A program made the translations under genes and the position numbers. Source: CAIOSQ01 sp044359885 (GTDB lineage: Bacteria > Pseudomonadota > Alphaproteobacteria > CACIAM-22H2). Taken from it: a stretch of DNA of 15,945 bases. A model generated the notes under the pieces. The model was not told the DNA's origin. It saw only the letters and a program-made list of their open reading frames with translations, and searched no databases. This document shows positions 8,070 through 13,759 of the stretch, one piece after another. The stretch is from positions 1 through 15,945 of the forward strand of contig JBIKLI010000066.1 of NCBI GenBank assembly GCA_044359885.1, in the 5' to 3' direction. The stretch's first letter is position 1, and every line of letters begins with the position of its first letter.

Positions 8070-8141
8070 CCGACGCCCGGAACGCCGGCGCCATCGCGCC
8101 CGCAACCGCCCGGATCGCGAAACGGCGTCGGGGACGCACCC

Positions 8142-8160
8142 CCGGCGCGCCGGCCCGGGG
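8142..8160 (+). terminator. GC-rich palindrome after the importer operon
   Basis: CCGGCGCGCCGG (8142-8153) is a perfect 12-base palindrome, and an overlapping arrangement pairs CCCCGG with CCGGGG (8140-8160) around it. It lies about 70 bases past the ATPase stop and before the next gene. There is no T-run, so it could be a weak or factor-assisted terminator or merely GC-rich sequence. Confidence 0.3.
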
Positions 8161-8174
8161 CCGTGCTATCTGGA

Positions 8175-8207
8175 CAGCCGTCATGTCGCCGGTCTTCAGC
8201 CGTCATG
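8175..8207 (+). repeat. 11-bp direct repeat just upstream of the fusion gene
   Basis: CAGCCGTCATG occurs at 8175-8185 and again at 8197-8207, a 22-base period equal to about two helical turns. The second copy ends 10 bases before the ATG at 8218. The spacing would suit a dimeric regulator or a small local duplication. Both copies contain an ATG that is out of frame with the downstream gene. Confidence 0.5.
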
Positions 8208-8217
8208 GGCGCGCGCG

Positions 8218-10911
8218 ATGATCCGCGCTGAACCTCGTCGCGCCAGCCGCACCGTCTGGGTGGGCGGCGTACGCCTGGGCGGCGGCGCTCCGGTGGCGAT
8301 CGAGGCGGTTCTGGAGCCGCCTGCCGGTCGCGATCGCGCCGCGCTGGCGGCGCTGCGCGCCGAGGCCGAGCGCCTGGAGCGCGCCGGTGCGGATCTGCTC
8401 CGGCTGGCCTGCGCGTCGGCGGCCGACATCGAGGCGCTTGCGCTGATCGCGCCGAGCTGCGCCACCCCGCTGCTGGCCGACATCGGCGGCGGCGATCCGC
8501 GGCTCGCGCTCGCGGCGGTCGAGGCGGGCGCGCGCGGCGTCTGGCTTTCGCCGCAGGCCCAGGACGACGCCGCGCTGGCCGAACTCGCCGCGCTGGCGCT
8601 GTCGCATGGCTGCGCGCTGGGCGTGCGGCTGGGCCCGCCGTCGCCGGTGGCCGTCGCCGTCGCGCCGTCGCCGCCGATCGCGCTCGCCGAGCGCGCCCTG
8701 CGCGCGGCCGAGCATCTCGCCGCGCAGGGATGCGCCGACATCGTCGTGGCGATGCGCCTGGACGATCCGCTCGCCACCATGGCGGCCATGCGGGCCCTTG
8801 GGCGCGCCTGCGACTGGCCGCTCGCCCTGGCGCCCGGGGCGGCGAGGCCGGGCAGCGCGGGTGCCGCCGCCGCGATGGCGATCGGCCTGCCGCTGGCGCA
8901 GGGCTTCGGCGATCTGGTGCGGCTGCCGCGCAGCGCAGATCCCGTCGCCGAGACGCGCGCCGCGGTCCAGGCCTTGCGCACGCTGCGGCTGCGGCCGCGC
9001 GGCGTCGAATTCGTGGCCGAGGAGGGGTTCCTTCGCCTGCGCCCCGACGCGCCCGAGATCCTGTCGGGGTTGGAGGAACGGCTTGCGCATCTTCAGGCGA
9101 CGACGGTGGTCGCGACGCTGTCGGCGCGCGCCGCGGCCGCCCCCGACGGCCCGTCGCTGGCCGCCGCGCCGCAGGACGGTCCCGGACCCGATCCGGCGCT
9201 GCGGCTTCTGGTCGCCTGCGGCGGTCCGGGGGCGCGCGCGCCCGATCTGGCAGAGCGCATCGCCCGCCTGATCGAGGACCGTGTCGCCACCGCGCGGGCC
9301 CGGGACCTGCACGGCCTCGCCGCCGCGCTGGACCGCGGCACGGGCGCACCCGCGGCGCGCGCCTGGATCGAGGCGGCGGTGGCGCTGTTCGCGCTCGAGC
9401 GCGGCCGTTCGCCGCCGGTCGTCTGGGGGGCCGCGGTGGGCGAGGCCGCCTGGATGCGGCTGACGGGCCGGCGGCCGGCCTGGCAGGCGGCGCATGCCCG
9501 CGTGGCCGCGGCGCAGCCGGGAGAAGACAGGATGCTCGCGGCCTGTGCCCTGTCGACGGCGGTGGGGCTGGCGCTGGCGGCGCGCCGCGCGGGACGGCCG
9601 GCGGAGGTGGTCGCGGTGGTCGACACCGCGGCGCTGGGGCAGGCCGCCGGCCTGGCGGCCATCCGGACCGCCCGCGACGCCGGCATCCGCCTGCTGGTCG
9701 TCCTGCTGGATCCCGATCTGGACGAGGCCGGACTGCCTGGCGAGGTGGCGGCACAGCTGTCGCGGGTCGTGTCGTCCGGTCCGTACCTGGCGATGCGCGA
9801 TCTGGGCAAGCGGATCGCCAGCGGCCTTCCCGGCCCCGGCTACGTGCTCGCGCGGCGGGCGGAGGAGTTCGCGCGGGGGATCGCCGCCGGCGGATTCATG
9901 TTCGACGAGCTGGGCGTCTACCATGTCGGTCCGGTCTCGGGACGGCGCTACGACCAGCTGCTGCCGGTGCTGCGCAATCTGCGCGATGCGCGGCGCGCCG
10001 GGCCGGTGCTGCTGCATGTCGCGGCGGCGGCGCGTGCCGTGCGGGCACCGGCCGTCCCGCCATGCACCGGGGTGCTGGCCGGGGAGCTGGCGCGGGTGCT
10101 CGCCGCGGATCCACGCCGGGTGCTGATCGCGCGTTCGGACGGGCCGCCGGCTGCGGCGCTGGCCGACCTGGCACGTCGCCATCCGGGCCAAGTCCTGGAT
10201 GGCGGCGAGGCGGTCCACCATGCGATCGGTCTGGCCCGGGGTCTGGCGGCAGGCGGGGCGTGGCCCCTGCTGCTCTTCGATCGGCGCCGCTTCTGGCCGG
10301 AGGCCGGCGAGGCGCTGCGGAACTGGTTGCGGCTGGGGCTGCCGGCGACGGTGCTGGTCGATCTGGCGGCCGGGGCGAGCGACCTCGCCTGGCTCGATGC
10401 CCCGCCGCTGGAACTGGCGGTGATGCCCGGGGTGGCGGTTCTGCACGCGGCGTCCCCCGGCGATTTCGCCGGCCTCGTCGAGGCTGCGGGCGGGCGTCCC
10501 GAACCGCTGTCGCTCGTCGCCTTCGCGGATGGTCCGGCCGTCGCCGCAGCTGCCGGGTCGGCGGACGGGACCCCGCGGACCCTGCGCCACGGCACCGATG
10601 TCGCGATCCTCGCGCTTGGCCGGGGTGTCGGGCCCGCCTGCACGGCAGCGGACCGGCTGGCGACGCTTGGCATCGGCACGACCGTCGTCGACGCGGTCGT
10701 GGCCCAGCCGCTTGACGCCTCGCTGGTCCGGCGCCTGGCCGCGACGCACCGCATGCTGGTGGTGCTGGACGATCCGCCGGTGGCGGCGCGCATCGCGCCT
10801 GCCGCGCGTGCGGCGCTGGACGCCGGCGCGGCGGCCCGCCTGCACGTCGTCACGTTCGGACGCCGGACGGCCGCGGAGATCGTTGCCGCCGCCGGCGCGG
10901 CGCGACCCTAG
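8218..10911 (+). CDS. Fused IspG-like / DXS-like protein lacking catalytic motifs
   Basis: This intact 897-residue, alanine-rich protein has no signal peptide. Residues about 10-265 follow IspG (GcpE) in order: 'VGGVRLGGGAPVAI' (15-28), 'LERAGADLLRLA' (53-64), 'PLLADIGGGDPRLALAAVEAGA' in two parts (84-105), then 'GFGDLVRLPRSADP' and 'LRPRGVEFV' (229-266). The Fe-S cysteine motif that should come next is absent. Residues about 345-897 follow DXS: 'VVWGAAVGEAAWMRLTGR' (401-418), 'AVVDTAAL' (466-473), 'FDELGVYHVGPVSG' (562-575), 'VLDGGEAVHHAIGLARGLA' (659-677) and 'GTDVAILALGRGV' (792-804). Equivalents of the DXS Mg-TPP residues and catalytic His/Glu are substituted. It is therefore probably not a working IspG or DXS. 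A regulatory, scaffolding or new catalytic role is possible, and I do not assign one. The start is the ATG just before the homology begins, with no clear ribosome site. Confidence 0.82.
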   Translation: MIRAEPRRASRTVWVGGVRLGGGAPVAIEAVLEPPAGRDRAALAALRAEAERLERAGADLLRLACASAADIEALALIAPSCATPLLADIGGGDPRLALAAVEAGARGVWLSPQAQDDAALAELAALALSHGCALGVRLGPPSPVAVAVAPSPPIALAERALRAAEHLAAQGCADIVVAMRLDDPLATMAAMRALGRACDWPLALAPGAARPGSAGAAAAMAIGLPLAQGFGDLVRLPRSADPVAETRAAVQALRTLRLRPRGVEFVAEEGFLRLRPDAPEILSGLEERLAHLQATTVVATLSARAAAAPDGPSLAAAPQDGPGPDPALRLLVACGGPGARAPDLAERIARLIEDRVATARARDLHGLAAALDRGTGAPAARAWIEAAVALFALERGRSPPVVWGAAVGEAAWMRLTGRRPAWQAAHARVAAAQPGEDRMLAACALSTAVGLALAARRAGRPAEVVAVVDTAALGQAAGLAAIRTARDAGIRLLVVLLDPDLDEAGLPGEVAAQLSRVVSSGPYLAMRDLGKRIASGLPGPGYVLARRAEEFARGIAAGGFMFDELGVYHVGPVSGRRYDQLLPVLRNLRDARRAGPVLLHVAAAARAVRAPAVPPCTGVLAGELARVLAADPRRVLIARSDGPPAAALADLARRHPGQVLDGGEAVHHAIGLARGLAAGGAWPLLLFDRRRFWPEAGEALRNWLRLGLPATVLVDLAAGASDLAWLDAPPLELAVMPGVAVLHAASPGDFAGLVEAAGGRPEPLSLVAFADGPAVAAAAGSADGTPRTLRHGTDVAILALGRGVGPACTAADRLATLGIGTTVVDAVVAQPLDASLVRRLAATHRMLVVLDDPPVAARIAPAARAALDAGAAARLHVVTFGRRTAAEIVAAAGAARP

Positions 10912-10971
10912 GTACGGCCCGAAGGCGCGCCTATATTCCGGTCCGGGACCGTCAACCGCGAGGAGGCCGAA

Positions 10972-11277
10972 ATGGACGACCAGACGCGCACGCAACTCGA
11001 GGCGGCGGCCTTCCGCCGTCTGGTGGAGCATCTGCGCAAGCGCAGCGACGTGCAGAATCTCGATCTCATGAACCTGGCCGGCTTCTGCCGCAACTGCCTG
11101 TCCAACTGGTACAAGGACGCGGCCGACGCGCACGGGCTGGCTCTCAGCAAGGAACAGTCGCGCGAGATCGTCTACGGCATGCCTTACGACGAGTGGAAGG
11201 CGAAGCATCAGACCGAAGCGAGCCCCGCGGCGTTGGCCAAGTTCGACGCCGCCGGCGGTCCGCCGCACAAGCATTGA
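10972..11277 (+). CDS. DUF1244 family protein
   Basis: This small cytoplasmic protein of 101 residues is almost entirely the DUF1244 domain (Pfam PF06844). The diagnostic core is 'SDVQNLDLMNLAGFCRNC' (residues 25-42), followed by 'WYKDAA' (46-51) and 'EIVYGMPYDEWKAKHQ' (65-80). Cys39 and Cys42 form the conserved CxxC-like pair of the family. The family is widespread in Alphaproteobacteria, is helical, and has no established function. AGGAGG at 10961-10966 sits five bases before the ATG, the best ribosome site in the window, which suggests strong translation. A CTATATT stretch at 10931-10937 could be a -10 element, though no matching -35 is seen. The stop overlaps the probable start of the next gene. 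Confidence 0.93.
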   Translation: MDDQTRTQLEAAAFRRLVEHLRKRSDVQNLDLMNLAGFCRNCLSNWYKDAADAHGLALSKEQSREIVYGMPYDEWKAKHQTEASPAALAKFDAAGGPPHKH

Positions 11278-12413
11278 TCGCCTGGCTGCGCGCGGCGGCG
11301 GTCGCCGCCGCGCTGCTGACCGCGGCGGTCCCGGCCGCGGCGCAGCAACCGGTCCTGGTGCCCGACGGCGACACCCATGCGCGCGGGCTGCCCGTCCATG
11401 CGGCGGGGGCGGTGATCTGGAACCACGCCGGCGACGCGCCGCGGCCCACCGATCCGGCGCCGGCGATCTTCGTCGAGGTCCTCAGGGCCGCCGGCTACGA
11501 CGTCTTCCGCCTCGAGCGTCCCCCCGAGGGCGACACGATCCGGTCCGGGGCGCTGGCACTGGTCCAGGCAGCCCGATCGCTGCGCGAGCGCGGCTACCCG
11601 CGGATCGTGCTGGCCGGGCAGAGCGCCGGCGGCTGGATCGCGCTGGCGGCCCAGGCGACGTCGCCCGGGCTCGCCGACGCGATCGTGGCGACCGCGCCGG
11701 CGGCCTATGGCTCGACGCGGGTCGACGCGGAGCGCGCGCAGCGCAACGCCACCGAACTTCTGCGCATCGCCGATTTCCTGCGCCAGACGCGGGTGATGCT
11801 GTTCTTCTTCGACAACGACGAATTCGATCCCGGCGGCCGCGGACCGGCCGTGGCTGAACTGCTCGCCGCACGTGGCGTGCCCCATCTGATCGTCGACCGT
11901 CCGGCGACCGTCCGCGGCCACGGCGTCGGCATGTCGAGCGGGTTCGCGCGCCAGTTCGGCGGCTGCATCCTGGCCTTCGTGACCGCCCCGTCGCTCGACG
12001 GCGTCGCCTGCGACCGGGTGCCGGCGGTGACCATTCCCTACCGCTTCGACCAGGTGCCCGCGCATCTGCCGCAGCCGGCCAACGACAACGGTCCGCTGGC
12101 GCGCTTCGTGGGCGGCTGGCGCGGGTCGCTCGACAACGGCGACGACGTGATGCTGGTGATCGAGGACGGGGATCCCGCCGCCGTTCCGGCGATCTTCGCG
12201 CGCGGCCGCAGCTATGGCCGGGCCGCCGACCAGCCCTTCACCCAGCGCCGACGCGGCCAGTACGACGCCGCGACGCGCCGCCTGGTCTTTGACGCGCCTC
12301 GCAACCTGCGGATCGTCGCGGTTCCGGTGGCCGGAAATCGTCTGAAGGTGACCGTGGTCACGATCGACCGGAAACGCGAATTGTCGGGGATTCTCCAGCG
12401 CTTCTCCCGGTAA
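11274..12413 (+). CDS. Secreted alpha/beta hydrolase-fold protein with extra C-terminal domain
   Basis: This 379-residue protein is likely exported to the periplasm. A TTG start (11274) overlapping the DUF1244 stop gives a clean signal peptide, with a hydrophobic alanine/leucine core ending at 'AAAQQ' (about residue 23). A GTG at 11193 would add 27 arginine-rich residues that spoil it. The nucleophile elbow 'GQSAGG' places Ser at residue 117. Acid candidates lie in 'FFDNDEFD' (Asp180, 182 or 185), and the His is in 'RGHGVG' (216), so a catalytic triad is plausible. From about residue 270, after 'QPANDNGPLARFVGGWRG', there is a separate domain of about 105 residues rich in beta strands that I do not recognise. 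The substrate is unknown, with esterase or peptidase activity possible. It is translationally coupled to the DUF1244 gene. Confidence 0.8.
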   Translation: MIAWLRAAAVAAALLTAAVPAAAQQPVLVPDGDTHARGLPVHAAGAVIWNHAGDAPRPTDPAPAIFVEVLRAAGYDVFRLERPPEGDTIRSGALALVQAARSLRERGYPRIVLAGQSAGGWIALAAQATSPGLADAIVATAPAAYGSTRVDAERAQRNATELLRIADFLRQTRVMLFFFDNDEFDPGGRGPAVAELLAARGVPHLIVDRPATVRGHGVGMSSGFARQFGGCILAFVTAPSLDGVACDRVPAVTIPYRFDQVPAHLPQPANDNGPLARFVGGWRGSLDNGDDVMLVIEDGDPAAVPAIFARGRSYGRAADQPFTQRRRGQYDAATRRLVFDAPRNLRIVAVPVAGNRLKVTVVTIDRKRELSGILQRFSR

Positions 12414-12491
12414 TCCACAGGCGGGCCGACCGTGCCGGTTGCCCCGGCCCGCGGCACCTCCTATGAAAATCGGGTCAGGGCCCCAAACGGC

Positions 12492-12497
12492 GAGGAG
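12492..12497 (+). promoter_or_regulatory. Ribosome binding site setting the gapR start
   Basis: GAGGAG lies seven bases before the ATG at 12505. In-frame ATGs at 12463 and 12439 would give longer proteins but have no such site and add residues not seen in the family, so 12505 is preferred. Confidence 0.65.
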
Positions 12498-12504
12498 CAT
12501 CAGC

Positions 12505-12753
12505 ATGGCGGACGGCGACACCGGCGGCATCGCGGCAGCGAAGCTGAAGAGCTTCGTCGAGCGTATCGAACGGCTGGAGACCGAGAAGAGCGAATTGGCG
12601 GCCGATATCCGCGAGGTCTACGCCGAGGCCAAGGGCAACGGGTTCGACACCAAGATCATGCGCCAGATCATCAGGCTGCGGAAGATGGAGGAACCCGACC
12701 GGCGCGAGCAGGACGAACTGCTCGACCTCTATCGCCGTGCGCTGGAAGTCTGA
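12505..12753 (+). CDS. gapR: GapR nucleoid-associated protein (DUF2312)
   Basis: This 82-residue coiled-coil DNA-binding protein closely matches the DUF2312/GapR family: 'LKSFVERIERLETEKSELAADI' in sequence (14-35), then the family signature 'EVYAEAKGNGFD' (37-48), the basic 'KIMRQIIRLRK' (50-60) and the tail 'EQDELLDLYRRAL' (68-80). In Caulobacter, GapR binds overtwisted AT-rich DNA ahead of replication and transcription and stimulates type II topoisomerases. It is nearly universal in Alphaproteobacteria, which supports the lineage call. The gene begins 91 bases after the hydrolase stop and ends 12 bases before the HtrA-like gene, so the latter is probably co-transcribed. A role identical to Caulobacter GapR is inferred from sequence similarity. 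Confidence 0.93.
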   Translation: MADGDTGGIAAAKLKSFVERIERLETEKSELAADIREVYAEAKGNGFDTKIMRQIIRLRKMEEPDRREQDELLDLYRRALEV

Positions 12754-12765
12754 CCCCGCCCCGCC

Positions 12766-13737
12766 ATGAAGCGTCCGGCCGAATGGGCCTTCCCGGCCGA
12801 TCTGCAGCCCGACCCGGCGCGCCAGGCCTTCGATCTCGATGCGGCGATCGAGTCGGTGGTCGGGCTGCGAACCGAGATCCCGGAGGATGCCTTCACCGCC
12901 TCGGTGCTCGGCACCGAGCGCTCCGGCAGCGGTGTCGTCATCCGCGACGGTCTCGTGCTGACCATCGGCTATCTCGTCACCGAGGCGCGCAGCGTCTGGC
13001 TGTCGACCAATGACGGGCGGGTGCTGCCGGGCCATGTGCTGGGTTACGACCAGGCCTCCGGCTTCGGGCTCGTCCAGGCGCTGGGCCGGCTGAACCTGCC
13101 GCCGATGCCGCTCGGCGGCCTCGTTGGCGTCGCTCCCGGCGATCCCGTCGTCGTGATCGGCCAGGGCGGCCGTGCCCATGCGCTGCAGGCCAAGGTGCTG
13201 GCCCGGCGCGAATTCGCCGGCTACTGGGAATATGTGCTCGACGAGGCGCTTTTCACGGCGCCTGCCCATCCGCAATGGGGCGGCACGGCGATGGTCGATG
13301 CGACCGGCCGGTTGCTGGCGATCGGTTCGCTGATGATCGAGGAGCGGGTCGGCCGCAAGCGCGTCCAGGGCAACATGGGCGTTCCGATCGATCTGCTGGC
13401 GCCGGTCCTCGACGATCTGCTGGCCTATGGCCGCAGCCGTGCGACGCCGCGCCCCTGGCTCGGGCTGTATGTCGGCGAGACCGGCGACGGGCTGGTGGTC
13501 GGCGGCGTGGCGAAGGGCGGCCCCGCCGATGCGGCGGGCCTGCGCGAGGGCGACCGCCTGCTTGACGTCGCCGGCCGCAGCGCCGATTCGCTCGCATCGT
13601 TCTTCCGGAGCGTCTGGAGCCTGGGGCCCGCCGGGGTCGAGGTTCCGCTGACGATCGGGCGCCGGGACGGACAACTGCGCACGGTGCTGCGTTCGATCGA
13701 CCGCAACGACATGCTCAAGAAGCCGTCGCTGCACTGA
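12766..13737 (+). CDS. HtrA/DegP-like PDZ protein without catalytic triad (pseudoprotease)
   Basis: This 323-residue protein has the layout of an S1C (HtrA) protease: a trypsin-like domain (about 25-220) and one C-terminal PDZ domain (about 230-305, with 'WLGLYVGE' and 'GGPADAAGLREGDRLLDVAG'). 'SGSGVVIRDGLVLT' (53-66) aligns with the HtrA strand before the catalytic His, but the expected TNNHVV reads 'TIGYLV' (66-71), so His becomes Tyr69. The Asp position (usual tDlAvl) reads 'SGFGLV' (98-103), and the usual GNSGGP reads 'PQWGGT' (169-174), with Trp171 in place of Ser. No signal peptide is seen, so it is likely cytoplasmic, unlike canonical HtrA. It may act as a binding or scaffold protein. 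It follows gapR by 12 bases with no clear ribosome site. Confidence 0.85.
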   Translation: MKRPAEWAFPADLQPDPARQAFDLDAAIESVVGLRTEIPEDAFTASVLGTERSGSGVVIRDGLVLTIGYLVTEARSVWLSTNDGRVLPGHVLGYDQASGFGLVQALGRLNLPPMPLGGLVGVAPGDPVVVIGQGGRAHALQAKVLARREFAGYWEYVLDEALFTAPAHPQWGGTAMVDATGRLLAIGSLMIEERVGRKRVQGNMGVPIDLLAPVLDDLLAYGRSRATPRPWLGLYVGETGDGLVVGGVAKGGPADAAGLREGDRLLDVAGRSADSLASFFRSVWSLGPAGVEVPLTIGRRDGQLRTVLRSIDRNDMLKKPSLH

Positions 13738-13738
13738 A

Positions 13739-13755
13739 CGGCGGGGCTGCCGCCG
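13739..13755. terminator. Hairpin between convergent genes
   Basis: CGGCGG and CCGCCG pair perfectly around a five-base GGCTG loop. The hairpin fills most of the 22-base gap between the HtrA-like stop and the oxidoreductase stop on the other strand. It could slow polymerase from both sides, but neither side has a T-run. Confidence 0.4.
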
Positions 13756-13759
13756 GGGC

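Noticed and set aside
8218..10911. Calling the 897-residue protein simply a functional DXS or a functional IspG
   Set aside because: The cofactor and catalytic positions of both families are substituted or absent, and each half is only part of the protein, so a single-enzyme label would mislead.
8218..10911. Treating the fusion as a decaying pseudogene
   Set aside because: There is no stop or frameshift in 897 codons, the codon pattern matches neighbouring genes, and fold signatures of both families persist.
8203..11274. A 1023-codon open frame on the minus strand covering the fusion gene and DUF1244
   Set aside because: Its translation is arginine/glycine/glutamine-rich with no recognisable motifs, and it lies opposite genes with clear homology. 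Long antisense frames are expected where third positions are nearly always G or C.
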